A stretch of 64,000 nt of DNA from DASRFA01 sp035651755 (lineage in GTDB: Bacteria > Desulfobacterota > Binatia > UBA12015): assembly GCA_035651755.1 (NCBI GenBank), contig DASRFA010000022.1, positions 1 through 64,000 of the forward strand, in the 5' to 3' direction. The stretch's first letter is position 1, and each line of letters opens with the position of its first letter. Below are positions 49,624 through 60,400 of the stretch, one piece after another. The notes under the pieces were generated by a model. That model had not been told where the DNA came from. It saw only the letters and a program-made list of their open reading frames with translations, and searched no databases. Made by a program: the position numbers and the translations under genes.

Positions 49624-50697
49624 GTGGATGAGTCGCTTTCGTCGCTGACGGGCAAGCGGATCGGTTTCGCCGGGCGTCTCCTCACGTGCGATCGTCAAGC
49701 CGCGCGACGCCTCGTGCAGAGCGCGGGCGGACGCGTCGGGCGCGGAGTCGCCGTCGACGTCGTGGTGCTCGGGAAGGGCGGGCGGGCGCCCGCGGGCAGG
49801 GCGACTCGGACGCTCACCGAGGCGCAGTTCCTCGACCTCGTGCGCTCCGCGATGCGCGCCGAGGGCGTCGGCGGGCTCGCGGAGCTCGAGCGCCTCGTGC
49901 CGGCGAGCGAAGCCGCGCGCCTCTACCCGCGCATCACGTGGTCACGGCGGCGCAGCCTCGCGCGCCACGGCCTCGTCCGTCCCGTCGCGCTCGCGAACGG
50001 CATCGGCTACCGGTTCTCCGACCTGCGCGTCTTCCGGACGATCGACGAGCTGATCGCGACCGGCCTCTCGCTCGCGCAGGCGATCGACCGGGTCGCGCCG
50101 CGCCTGCGCGGACAGCTCGAGCTCCGCTTCCCGAAGGTGCGGATCGCGCCGCGCCCGCGGCGCGTGGACCTGGGCGCGGCGCCGACCACCGCCGAGGCGT
50201 GGTTCGACATGGGCGCCTGCGCCGATCGCGACCGGGCGAGCTTCCCGACCGCGATCGCCGCGTACCAGCGCGCGCTCGAGGTCGACCCGCACCACGTGCC
50301 GTCGCTGATCAACCTCGGGAACGTCCACTACGAGCTCGGCGAGTTCGGGCGCGCGCGCGAGCTCTACGCGCGCGCCGCCGTCGTCGACGGCGAGAACCCG
50401 CGCACCCACTTCAACCTCGGGAACGCCTGCGACGAGCTCGGCGATCTGCTCGGCGCGCTCCGCGCCTATCGCCACGCCATCGGCCTCTGGCCGGGATACG
50501 CCGACGCCCACTTCAACCTCGCGCTCGTCGCGGAGAAGCTCGAGAGCTGGGACCTCGCGCGCCGGCACTGGCGGCGGTTCCTCGACCTGGAGCCCCGGAG
50601 CGACTGGGCCGCCGTCGCCCGCTCGCACCTGGAGGACGCCACGGCGAAGCTTCGGGCGGAGCGAGCGCGCTCCGGCGCCAAGGCCGAACGATCCTAG
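49624..50697 (+). CDS. BRCT + MerR-type HTH + TPR fusion protein
   Basis: 357 aa from a GTG at 49624. The frame is open back to a TTG at 49531, but that codon is part of a -35-like TTGACA, so I prefer the later start. Residues about 8-70 look like a BRCT domain (LTGKRIGFAGRLLTC, ARRLVQSAGGRVG, VDVVVLGKG). About 103-160 resembles a MerR-family winged helix (RRRSLARHGLVRP, YRFSDLRVFRTIDELI, GLSLAQAIDRVAP). About 190-340 holds four TPR repeats (LGNVHYELGEFGRARELYARA, FNLGNACDELGDLLGALRAY and similar blocks). BRCT binds phosphopeptides or DNA ends and TPR binds proteins. The combination with a DNA-binding HTH suggests a regulator or scaffold; target unknown. Confidence 0.75.
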   Translation: MDESLSSLTGKRIGFAGRLLTCDRQAARRLVQSAGGRVGRGVAVDVVVLGKGGRAPAGRATRTLTEAQFLDLVRSAMRAEGVGGLAELERLVPASEAARLYPRITWSRRRSLARHGLVRPVALANGIGYRFSDLRVFRTIDELIATGLSLAQAIDRVAPRLRGQLELRFPKVRIAPRPRRVDLGAAPTTAEAWFDMGACADRDRASFPTAIAAYQRALEVDPHHVPSLINLGNVHYELGEFGRARELYARAAVVDGENPRTHFNLGNACDELGDLLGALRAYRHAIGLWPGYADAHFNLALVAEKLESWDLARRHWRRFLDLEPRSDWAAVARSHLEDATAKLRAERARSGAKAERS

Positions 50698-50771
50698 CGC
50701 GCCGTTCGCGCGGTGTGCTAGGTTCCCGGGCTCCGGCGGCCGCGCTCGAGGCCGTCGCTCCATCCCTCGCT

Positions 50772-50844
50772 GGCGGCGTACCCAAGTGGCTAAGGGGAAG
50801 GTCTGCAAAACCTTTATTCGTGAGTTCGATTCTCACCGCCGCCT
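50772..50844 (+). tRNA. tRNA-Cys (GCA)
   Basis: 73 nt. Acceptor GGCGGCG / CGCCGCC, discriminator T. Anticodon stem AAGGT/ACCTT with loop CTGCAAA (GCA at 50805-50807). T-arm GTGAGTTCGATTCTCAC. CCA not encoded. It is followed 109 bp later by tRNA-Leu. Confidence 0.95.
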
Positions 50845-50952
50845 TGGATGGGCTTCCGAAGGCGCCGCGTGCTCCGCTTGGCCGCTCGATGCTCCGACGT
50901 TACCGCCGTACGCGGTGCGCGGCGCTCCGCGGGACGCGACGTCGGGATTGAG

Positions 50953-51038
50953 GCCGGGATGGTGAAACTGGCAGACACAGGGGACTTAAAATCCCCAGGC
51001 CGGAAACGGCCGTGCGGGTTCGAGTCCCGCTCCCGGCA
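50953..51038 (+). tRNA. tRNA-Leu (UAA), integration target
   Basis: 86 nt. Acceptor GCCGGGA / TCCCGGC, discriminator A. The D-arm starts GGTGAAACTGGCAGAC, the anticodon stem GGGGA/TCCCC holds loop CTTAAAA (TAA), the variable arm is GGCCGGAAACGGCC, and the T-arm is GCGGGTTCGAGTCCCGC. The whole gene is intact. Its 3' half from 50982 is duplicated at 54173, and a decayed integrase C-terminus lies directly downstream, so the tRNA has served as an attachment site. Confidence 0.96.
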
Positions 51039-51041
51039 CAG
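50982..51041 (+). repeat. att-type direct repeat, copy 1 (inside intact tRNA-Leu)
   Basis: 60 bp running from GGACTTAAAATCCCC in the anticodon stem and loop to the CACAG just past the tRNA end. It matches 54173-54232 with two mismatches (C/G in the variable arm, T/G in the acceptor stem). The 3' half of a tRNA is the classic target of tyrosine-recombinase elements. Confidence 0.85.
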
Positions 51042-51098
51042 GTTCTTCAGGCACTAGCCAATCGCCGCGCCCTCGCTGCGTCCAGAGGGGACCGCCTC

Positions 51099-51218
51099 CC
51101 GATTTCTCGACGGCGGCACGCGCCGAGCGGCTTCCCCCCAGATCGGCCTCGGAGACGACGTTGGACCGGTCGAAGACGAGCGGGTTTCGTGGCCGAGGAT
51201 CTCGATGACGACGGGCGC
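51099..51218 (-). pseudogene. Tyrosine recombinase (integrase) C-terminus, frameshifted remnant 1
   Basis: In one frame the minus strand reads APVVIEILGHETR, with the conserved LGH-x-xR of tyrosine recombinases. One base shift later it reads FDRSNVVSEADL, and after another shift EAARRV. Intact integrases of this type end in LGHKTRSIFDRYNVVSEADLREA-like sequence, so the gene has at least two single-base frameshifts. The N-terminal core has been lost. It ends within 80 bp of the tRNA-Leu, in the opposite orientation. Confidence 0.7.
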
Positions 51219-51244
51219 TCTGCGCCTGAGCGGAAGCACCTGCC

Positions 51245-53668
51245 ATGACGGAACTGAATGACACCATGGCAAGAGCTCCTTCGGACGCGAATCGCCTACT
51301 ATGGTCGGTCCTCGCCGTGCTCACGCCATTTCTCGCGCTGATGGTTCAAGCTGGGCTCTGGCCGTTCCTGCGACCTCACGTGTGGTGTCTCTTCTATCCA
51401 GCGGTCTTCGTCAGCTTCTGGATCGGAGGCCTGCGCTCGGGCGGGCTCGCGACCATCATCTCCATCGTGCTGGTCTCCTGGTTCTTCGATCCGCCCGAGC
51501 ATTTCATTGCCGTAAACCCCTGGCACTACTTCCCAGCCGCCGTTCTCTTCGGGACGGGCATCCTGTTCGGTGCCTTCCATGCCCGCCTGACGAGCTTGAA
51601 CCGGCAGGCCGCCAAGGCGCTGGAACAAGCGCATGCTGCCAACGACGAAATCACTCGACTCTACGAGAGCGCTGGTCGACAGCAGGAGCGCTTCGAGCTC
51701 GCACTTCGCGGTGCGGACCTCGGCGCGTGGGATTGGAACATCGCGACCGGCGAGGTCGTCTTCACCCCGCGCTGGGCCGAGATGCGCGGCTTTCGTCCCG
51801 AAGAGATCCGGCCGCACGTCGACTCCTGGATTTCCGGCGTGCACCCGGACGACTGGCCGCGTGTACAGCGGGTACTGACCGAATACTTGCAGGGCGTCAC
51901 TCCCGAATATGAGGTCGAGCATCGCGCTCAGACCAAGTCCGGGAGGTGGATCTGGGTCCTCGATCGGGGAAAGGTCTTTGCGAGGGACGAACGGGGACGA
52001 GCCACGCGCATGGTCGGGACCGAGCTCGACATCACCGAACGAAAGCGACTCGATGACGAACTTCGCCTCGCCGAGGCGAAGTCGTCGGGGATCCTCTCCA
52101 TCTCCGCGGACGCCATCATCGTCGTCGACGACGACTACCGCATCACGATCTTCAACGAGGGCGCCGAGAAGATCTTCGGCTACCCGAAGGGAGAGGCGAT
52201 CGGAGCTTCGCTCGACATCTTGATCCCCGAGCGTTTCCGGGCCCTGCACCGCCAACACGTCGAGAGGTTCGCGGCCGGTGGGGACAGCGCACGTCGGATG
52301 GGCGAGCGAGGCTCGCCGATCTTCGGCCTGCGAAAGAACGGCGAGGAGTTTCCCGCCGACGCAGCCATCTCGAAGCTCGAGGTGAGCGGCAAGCGGCTCC
52401 TCACAGTCACCATCCGGGACGTCAGCGAGGAAAGGCGTCACGAGAGCGCGCAAGAGTTCCTAGCAGAGGCCGGATCGATTCTGGTCTCTACGCTCGACTA
52501 CACCGACACGTTGACGAAGGTCGCCCAGCTGGCGGTGAACAGTCTCGCGGACCTGTGCATCGTCGACATCGTCGATGAGCACGGCGAGGTACGTCGGCTG
52601 AAGGTGGCCTCGCGCGACCCGGCGCAGGCCTGGCTCTGCGATCTGCTCGTGCAGATTCCGCTCGATCGAAGGCGCCCCCACCTCGTCTGGTCGGTCCTGA
52701 AGACCGTGCAGCCGCTCCTCGTGCAGCACCCGTCGCCGGAGGTCATCGCGTCGTTTTCGCAGAGCGAGGAGCACCTTCGGGCGAATCGCGCCATGGACAT
52801 CCAATCCGTCATGGCCGTGCCGCTCTCGGCACACGGGAAGCTCCTGGGCGCGATCGCCTTCGTGTCCTCGACGCCATCGCGGGTGTATGGCCCGCTCGAT
52901 CTGCGATTGGCCGAGGAGCTCGCCTTGCGAGCGGCACTCTCGATCGAGAACGCACGGCTCTATCGAGCGGCCCAGCGAGCCATCCAGGCGAGGGACGACG
53001 TGCTCGGCATCGTCGCTCACGACCTCCGCAACCCGCTCTCGGCGATCGTCATGCAAGCGGCGCTGCTTCGGTCCGGCGGGTCCGAATCGGAGCGGTGCTC
53101 TCCGCGGCCCGCGGACACGATCGAGCGTGCCGCGAAGCGGATGAACCGTCTCATCCAGGACCTGCTCGACGTGACGCGCATGGAGGCCGGCCAGCTCTTC
53201 ATCGAGCTGGCCGGGCTGTCCCCAGTCGAGCTGGTCGCGCAGTCCGTGGAAGCCCAGAAGAGCCTTGCCGCCGCCGCCGCGCTCGAGCTTCGCGTCGACG
53301 TGGCGCGGGAGCTTCCGGAAGTCTGGGGCGACCGCGACCGACTCCTCCAAGTTTTTGAGAATCTCATCGGCAACGCGATCAAGTTCGCGGGTTCCGGCGG
53401 CCGCATCACGGTCGGAGCGGAACCGAGCGATGGCGGAGTCCGGTTCTGGGTCGCGGATACCGGCGCGGGGATCACCGAGGACCATCTGCCACATCTGTTC
53501 GAGCGGTTCTGGCAAGCTCGCCAGGCGCAGCGGCGCGGCGCGGGGCTCGGGCTTCCCATCGCCAAGGGTATCGTCGAGGCCCACGGCGGTCGCATCTGGG
53601 TGGAGAGCACGCCCGGACACGGCAGCACGTTCTTCTTCACGATCCCCACCGCACCTCGTAGCGGGTAG
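51245..53668 (+). CDS. Sensor histidine kinase (DUF4118-PAS-PAS-GAF-HisKA-HATPase)
   Basis: 807 aa. An N-terminal membrane module (about 15-115, four hydrophobic helices; FYPAVFVSFWIGGLRSG, HARLTSLN) matches DUF4118 as in KdpD-like kinases. Two PAS domains follow (about 130-265, GAWDWNIATGEVVFTPRWAEM; about 270-395, ADAIIVVDDDYRITIFNEGAEKIFG), then a GAF-like region (about 405-570). HisKA follows with VAHDLRNPLSAI and the phosphorylated H592. The HATPase domain has NLIGNAIKF, VADTGAGI and GAGLGLPIAKGIVEAHGG. It autophosphorylates and signals to a response regulator, which is not present here. Base composition is noticeably less GC-rich than the surrounding genes. It lies between the two tRNA-Leu copies. 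Confidence 0.95.
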   Translation: MTELNDTMARAPSDANRLLWSVLAVLTPFLALMVQAGLWPFLRPHVWCLFYPAVFVSFWIGGLRSGGLATIISIVLVSWFFDPPEHFIAVNPWHYFPAAVLFGTGILFGAFHARLTSLNRQAAKALEQAHAANDEITRLYESAGRQQERFELALRGADLGAWDWNIATGEVVFTPRWAEMRGFRPEEIRPHVDSWISGVHPDDWPRVQRVLTEYLQGVTPEYEVEHRAQTKSGRWIWVLDRGKVFARDERGRATRMVGTELDITERKRLDDELRLAEAKSSGILSISADAIIVVDDDYRITIFNEGAEKIFGYPKGEAIGASLDILIPERFRALHRQHVERFAAGGDSARRMGERGSPIFGLRKNGEEFPADAAISKLEVSGKRLLTVTIRDVSEERRHESAQEFLAEAGSILVSTLDYTDTLTKVAQLAVNSLADLCIVDIVDEHGEVRRLKVASRDPAQAWLCDLLVQIPLDRRRPHLVWSVLKTVQPLLVQHPSPEVIASFSQSEEHLRANRAMDIQSVMAVPLSAHGKLLGAIAFVSSTPSRVYGPLDLRLAEELALRAALSIENARLYRAAQRAIQARDDVLGIVAHDLRNPLSAIVMQAALLRSGGSESERCSPRPADTIERAAKRMNRLIQDLLDVTRMEAGQLFIELAGLSPVELVAQSVEAQKSLAAAAALELRVDVARELPEVWGDRDRLLQVFENLIGNAIKFAGSGGRITVGAEPSDGGVRFWVADTGAGITEDHLPHLFERFWQARQAQRRGAGLGLPIAKGIVEAHGGRIWVESTPGHGSTFFFTIPTAPRSG

Positions 53669-54172
53669 GAGTGATCACCGACCCGTTCGAGGACCAGGAC
53701 TCTTCGGAGGTTGCCGGCGTTCCACCCTGTCGACTTGGCGAGCATGGTTCGGTCCGATCGCCAGGCGGCGAGGGCCTTCGCGACCGTTGTTCGCTGGTCG
53801 AGAGCCTGATCACCCACGGTCTGCATGGCCCGCCTGAGCCCCCTTCGTGGCGTGGGTGGGTTCGGTGCGAGACGCTCCTCGCGGCTCGGAATCGGGAATC
53901 ATGCGGTGCCACCGAATTGGGAGAAATCGGGGAGACGCTTGTAAGCAAATGCCAAGGCTCGGGTTTTGCTCCACGCGGGATCAGGAATTCCCCCTCGTTT
54001 CAGCGCAGAGGCGATGGAGCGGGGTGCCGGCCGGGCAGGGGTGCGCGTCGCTACTTGACCCCCGATTCTCCCCCGACAACGCGTTGCGGTGGTATGCTCC
54101 GCCCCGGGCGTCCAGGTTGCTGCAAATGCGCAGATTCGTTGCTTCCGGTTGTTGGGCGATGTGGTGCTCCCC
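53669..54172. other. Gene-poor segment between sensor kinase and tRNA-Leu fragment
   Basis: 504 bp. No frame shows recognisable homology on either strand, although short open frames exist. It is AT-richer than the chromosome average and lies at the right-hand end of the putative element. It may hold eroded element genes. Confidence 0.55.
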
Positions 54173-54232
54173 GGACTTAAAATCCCCAGGCCGGAAACGG
54201 GCGTGCGGGTTCGAGTCCCGCGCCCGGCACAG
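54173..54232 (+). repeat. att-type direct repeat, copy 2: 3' fragment of tRNA-Leu
   Basis: 60 bp from the anticodon stem to past the tRNA 3' end, matching 50982-51041 with two mismatches. The 5' half of the tRNA is missing (preceded by unrelated GTGGTGCTCCCC), so it cannot be a functional tRNA. The change T to G at the acceptor stem (GCCCGGC) suggests it came from another tRNA-Leu allele brought in by the element. Confidence 0.85.
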
Positions 54233-54241
54233 CTGTTTCGA

Positions 54242-54390
54242 TGATTTAGCCATCCCCGCCCTCTCGTCGCGGCGCCGAGGTGATCCCCATTTCGCCACCA
54301 TTTCTCGATGGCACACGCGCCGAGCGGCCTCGCGCAGATCGGCCTCGGAGACGACGTTGTACCGGTCGAAAATGGAGCGCCGGTTGTCGG
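54242..54390 (-). pseudogene. Tyrosine recombinase (integrase) C-terminus, remnant 2
   Basis: On the minus strand a frame reads RRSIFDRYNVVSEADLREA, then ARRV, and runs on through unrelated residues toward the tRNA fragment. This is the last helix-strand part of a tyrosine recombinase, including the catalytic-Tyr region context (IFDRYN). Upstream the frame passes into non-homologous sequence, so the catalytic core is missing. DNA on this side is clearly similar to remnant 1 (CACGCGCCGAGCGG, then GATCGGCCTCGGAGACGACG in both). Confidence 0.7.
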
Positions 54391-54475
54391 CGTCCCGGGT
54401 CCACGTGACGCTGCCGGGGACAGGAACTCCACCTGCCCGCCTGCCGAGGCCGTCCCGGCTGCGGAGCGAGCATGA

Positions 54476-57400
54476 TCAATCCGCTACCGGCAGCCCGTGC
54501 GGCGCTCCCTGCTGCGCAGCCGGTCCCCCGAGCGTGACGCGGACCTCGTGCGTCCGCCCATCGTGACGGCGGGGGATGAGGCCATCCGGCAACGGGCGCC
54601 CGTCGAACAACACACGGGCGACGCCTCGGCTCACATGAAGCGGGTTGTCCACCTCGATGCGGTAGGTCGTGCCGCCATCGCGCACAACGATCTGGAAGTC
54701 CGCCCAGGTATGCGGGACGCACGGATCGAGCCGCCAGCCCGTTGCCTCGCGGCGAAGGCCGAGGAGCCGCTCGACCCCGAGGCGCCAGGCCCAGCCGGCC
54801 GCGCCGGTGTACCACGTCCAGCCGCCGCGCCCGCGATGCGGGGACGCGCCGCAGATGTCAGCTGCGATCGCATAGGGCTCGACCCGATAGTGCCTACACT
54901 GCTCTGCCCCGCCGGCGTGACGGACAGGGAGCAGCCGCTGGAACAGCGTCATGGCGAGATTCCCCTCGCCGATGTCCGCGAGCGCCCACAGCACCCACAT
55001 GGCGGCGTGCGTGTACTGACCACCGTTCTCTCGTATGCCCGGCGGGTACGCACGGATGTAGCCAGGGTCCTCCGCGGCGCCGTCGAACGGCGGCGCGAGC
55101 AGGAGAACCAGGCCTTCTTCCTCGCTCACCAGACGCTCGATGACCGCGCGCATGGCCGTCGCGGCGCGCACGGGGTCCGCGGCTCCCGAGAGCACGGCCC
55201 ACGATTGCGCGACGGAGTCCATCTTGCACTCGGCGCTCTGGCTCGACCCGAGCGGCCGGCCGTCGTCGTACCAGCCGCGCCGGTACCAGCGCCCGTCCCA
55301 CGCGCTGGCGTCGATGCGCGCCGCGATCTCGGCGGCCTCGTCGCGGAACGCGGCCGCCTGCGCCGGCTCGCCCATACGCTCGCAGAGCGGGGCGAAGCGC
55401 CGCAGCGTGGCGCAGAGGAACCAGCCGAGCCACACGCTCTCGCCGTGACCGGCCGCGCCCACTCGGTTCATCCCGTCGTTCCAGTCTCCGGAGCCGAAGA
55501 GTGGAAGCCCGTGCTCCCCGGAAGTTGACGCCCGGGCGAGCGCTCGCAGGCAGTGGCCGTAGAGCGAGGCGTGCTCGCTCCCGACGCGGTACCGGTCGTA
55601 GCGCTCGAGATCCCCGGGGCCAAGCGGTGCTCCGGCGACGAAGGGTACCTCCTCTGCGAGCACCGCGACGTCGCCCGTCGCCTCGACGTAAAGCGCCGTC
55701 ACAAACGGGAGCCAGACGAGATCGTCCGCGCAACGGGTGCGAATCCCCGTGTCGAGCGGCGCGTGCCACCAGTGCAGCACATCGCCCTCGGCAAACTGGC
55801 GCTGCGCCGACTCCAGGAGGTGGGCACGCGTCATCTCGGGCGCCGCGTGCACGAGCGCCGCCACGTCCTGGAGCTGATCGCGGAACCCGAACGCCCCGCT
55901 CGACTGGTAGTAGCCGGTGCGGGCGAGGATCCGACTGCTCACGGCCTGATAGATGAGCCAGCGATTCAGCATCACGTCGATGGCGGGGTCGGGCGTCCGT
56001 ACTTGAACCGCGCCGAGCAGCTCATCCCAATGCCGCTCTACTGCTGCGAGCGTCGTCTCAACGACGCCTGGCTCTCGGTATCGCGCGACGACCTCGATCG
56101 CCTCACGTCGGCTCGCCGCCTGGCCGAGAAGGAAGTGCACGTCCTTCGTCTCACCAGGGGCCAGATCCACGTGCACCTGCAGCGCTGCGCACGGATCGAG
56201 GCCGGCCTCCACGGCGCGCGCGAGCCCGATGCGCGTGAGCGCGGCCGGCGCGGCGCGGGTCCCGCGCCGCCCGACGAACTCGGCGCGATCGGCCGTGAGC
56301 CCGTGCAGCCGGGTGCTCGCGGCCGCGAAGGCGACCCGGTCGGCGAAGCCCTCGTTCCACGGATTCTGCGCCAGCAGCACCTCCGCCGCCGCGTCGAACT
56401 CGGGGACGACGAAGGCCTGGTTCGCGTCGCGGAGCGTTCCGAGGAGCCACTCGGCGTAGTACGTCACCGTGAGCCGGCGCGGACGGTCGAGGCCGTTGGT
56501 CACGCGGAGGTGCAGGATCTTCACCGGGTCGGCCACGGGCACGAACATCTGCAGATGCTGGTGAAGCCCGTGGCTCGTGTGCGTGAAGCTCGTCAGGCCT
56601 GCACCATGGACCACCTGGTAGGGGGCAGGGCCAGGAGCCGGCAGCGGGGTGGCCGACCACACCGCTGCGGTTTCCTCGTCGCGCAGGTAGATCGTCTCGC
56701 CGGGCTCGTCGGCGATCGGGTCGTTACGCCACGGCGTCAGCCGATTTTCGTAGCTGTTCTCGGCCCACGTGTAGCCCCCACCGGACTCGGAGACGACGAA
56801 CCCCAACCGCCGGTTGGCGATCACGTTCACCCAGGGCGCCGGCGTCGTCTGCCCGGGATCGAGATGGATCACATACTCGCTTCCTCCGGGGCCGAAGCCT
56901 CCGATGCCGTTGTCGAACAGGAGCCAGTCCGGACGGGCGAGCGGCAGGGACGGCGGCACCTGGGGGAGGCTCGGCACCAACGGCGGGAGCGGCACCGGGG
57001 GAGGCCGGACCACGTCGAGCTGTGCCGCGATGCTGCCTGCATCGGAGCGGAGCACGACGCGGGCGGCGGCGAACAAGAGCGTCCGCTCCGCCTCGCTCAC
57101 CTGGTCGGCATGGATCACGAAGAGCCCGGCCGGTGCGCCGACGAGGCCGCGAAAACCCGCGTCTGCCAGTGCGCCAGAGAACCGCTCCTCTACGTCCGCG
57201 CGATAGCTCGACGGCCACTCGCTCAGCACCACGAGGTCGACGCGAAGGCCGGCCCGGCGCCAGAGCTCGTGTGCGCGGACCACCTCCTCCACGAGCCCGA
57301 ACTCGTGCACGTCGTGCAGTCGTACGAGCATGATGGGGTGATCGCCGGAGATCCCGTGGCGCCAGAGGGCGGACTGCCCGAGCCGATTCCCGGACAGGAC

Positions 57401-60400
57401 GCCGGCGGGTGCCCGCAGCGAGGCGTGCGGCTGGAGCGCGGGCGCGAGCAGGCGCATGGCTCCCTGGAGCCGCGGCGAGTCGACTCCGAGCGCCAGGAGA
57501 TCGCGCTCGACGATCGAGGCCGCCGCCTCGAACGTCCACCCGATCGTGGTCGGTGAGGTATAGCGCCGGGCGACGACGAGCGCGCGCTCCCGGGACTCCG
57601 CGACTGCCGTGATCCAGGCGCATCGCACGGTGCGTCCGGGTGGCAGGTCCACCGCGGCGGATAGCGCGAAGACGGGGTCGAGCGGCGCGTGTCGGTCACG
57701 CCGCCCGGCAGGGCGGCGCTCGGTGGCGAGCCACCCGGGACGGTCGACGACATGGCCGCGGCCCAGAAAGCGTTCCCGGTCGGTTTCCCACCCCGTCAAC
57801 TTCGCCCCGTCCCGCGGCAGAACGAGCCGGTGGACCAGGCACGGCGACTTGTCCGTCGTGGTGCGGGGCCGGCGCCGGAAGACCAACGTCAGCCCAGCGT
57901 CCAGCACCTCGCTCTCGACGAAGAGCTTGCTGAACGCCGGATGGCGCCGGTCGGCCGCGATGTCGCCGAGGACCACCTCGCCGTAGCTCGTGAGGACGAG
58001 CCGGCGTCGCCCGCGCCCCTCGTTGGTGACGAGAATCTCGCGGAGCTCCGCATCCGCGTCCGGCGCGACGACCACCCGCTGTCGCACGACGAGATCGCCG
58101 TCGTGGAAGCGAAACTCCGCGCAGTGCGGATGGAAGACCACCTGGCGGTGGGGCTCGGCGCCGCCGTCGTCGACCGTCGACCACAGACGCTTCCGTGCCG
58201 GCTCCTCGACGTAGATCCGGACCCCGAGCCGATCGAGCGTCGGGTCCGGCTCCCAGCGGGTGAGCGCGACGTCCTGCCACTGTCCGAAGCCGCCGCCGCC
58301 CTCGGTGACGAGGACGGTGAGGCGGCCGTTCGACAGCAGGTGGACCTGCGGCACCGCGCCGGCGCCCGACGGCGTCCACGCCTCGAGCGGGCGCTGGCGT
58401 GGCGCTCGCGCCACCGCCGGCTCGGCGGCAGGCTGGGAACGCTCGATCGGTGCGCCCACAGGCACGCGCTCGAAGAGGAGCATCTCGGCCACCCGGGCGA
58501 GCGGATCGGCGTGGAACCGCCGGACGATCGCCTCGTCGCAGAGCGCGTTGTCGAGCGCGGCGAGGATCATGCCCTCGTGGTGGGCCATGTACGACCGCAC
58601 GACGGCGCCCTGCCGCGCCGACGGCACGCGCGACGCCGTGAAGTCGACCGCCTCGTAGAGTCCGTATGTCCCGAGCGCACCCACCTCCTCGAGACGCGCG
58701 AGGTTCCGGACCACGTCCCGCGGTGCGAACGGGAGGGCGAGAAGCGAGGCATACGGCGCGATGACGAGCTCGTCGTCGAGCGAGCGCTTGAACCCGAGCG
58801 CGGGCAGGCCGAACGCCCGGTACTGGTAGTTCCGCTGGGCGTCGAATGCGTAGTAGCCGGACTCCGAGATGCCCCAGGGCACGCGGCGCCGGGCGGCGTG
58901 GTCGATCTGCGCCCGGACCGCCGCGGCGCAGCTCGTCCCGAGGAGCGTTCGCCGCCCCTCGCGGAGAAGGAGCGGCGGCATCAGGTACTCGAACATGGTC
59001 GCGCTCCACGAGAGGAGCGCCAGCCGGCCCGCCGCGCGGCCCACCGGACGACCGAGGAAAACCCAGTGCTCGACGGGGACGTCGCCTTTCGCGATGGCGA
59101 CGAAGCTCGCAAGCCGCGCCTCGGAGGCGAGCAGATCGTAGTGGTGTGCGTCGAGCGCGTCGGCCGTGACGTTGAAGCCCAGGTAGAAGAGATGTCGCCG
59201 TCGGTCGTAGAGGAACCCGAAGTCCATGTCCGTGACGAGCCGCTCGGCGCGTGCCGCGTTCTCCGCCAGATCGCGCAGCCGCTCGACCGCCAGATCCCGG
59301 CACGCCGCGAGCCCGACCCCGAGCCTTCGCGCCCACGCGACGTCGGCTGCGGGCTCCGCGGACGAGGTCGCGAGCGCGACGAGCGCCTCGATGTCCGCCC
59401 GAGTCGCCTCGGCGAGGGGCTCGATGTCATCGAGTGCGACGTCCGCGCGCAGCCGATGGCGGAGCCGTTCGAGGAGGAGGCCCACGTCCGGACGCTCGCG
59501 GGCGCCATCGCGTAGCGAGTCCGGAAGCCGCCGGAACGCGTCGAGCCAAGGCAGAAGCAGGTCCGCGTCGCGACGCATGCTCTCGAGCTGCTGGATCAGG
59601 TGGCGTGACCAAGCGCGCAGCTCGGCGACCAGCCCCGGGTCGGTCGCGATCGAGAGACCGCGAATCGCGTCCACCGTCTCGCGCTCGAGCGAGGGGCAGC
59701 GCTTCTCGAGCAGCTCGTCCAATGCGGCGCGCCACTCGTCCGGGGTGTCTCGGACCGCCGCGACGCGCGCTTCGGCCGCTCTGACGTCGGCGCGCAGGGC
59801 GTCGACCGGCCCGCGCTCGGCATCCGCCGTCCCTTGCGCGCACGCCCCGATCGAAGCGTCGAGGCCCGCAAGCACGTCGACGAGGCCGTCCCAGCGCTGG
59901 GGGCCGAGAACCGGCGCGGCCGTCCAACCGAGGCAGGCCTGCTTCACCACGAGGAGACACGCGGCGAGGTTGCCGCTGTCGACCGTGGAGACGTACCGCG
60001 GGAGCAGGGGCGTCAGGTGACGCGTGTCGTACCAGTTGAGGAAGTGGCCGCGGTGGCGCTCGAGCCGCTCGAGCGTTTCGAGCGTGCTCCGCAGCCGTAG
60101 CGCCGCGTCGACGAGGCCGACGTAGCCGAGATCCTGCGCGGCGATCGTGGCGAGCTGCAGGAGGCCCACGTTCGTCGGCGACGTGCGGTGCGCGACCTGC
60201 CCCTTTGGGTCTTCCTGAAAGTGGTCCGGAGGAAGCCATTGGTCCTCGGGGCCGACGAAGGTCTCGAAGAACCGCCACGTCCGTCGCGCCAGAAGGCGCA
60301 GGTCCCGGACGTCGCCAGGCGCGAGTCCGAGGCCCCGATCAGCGGTGGGACGGCCGAGGCGCCAGGCGATCTCGGGCGAGAACGCCCACAGCACCGCCAG

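Noticed and set aside
54173..54232. Second functional tRNA-Leu
   Set aside because: The 5' acceptor, D-arm and half of the anticodon stem are absent, so no cloverleaf can form. It is a 3' fragment.
50953..54475. Intact prophage or active integrative element
   Set aside because: Both integrases are truncated, and no phage structural, replication or conjugation gene is seen. Only scars and cargo remain.
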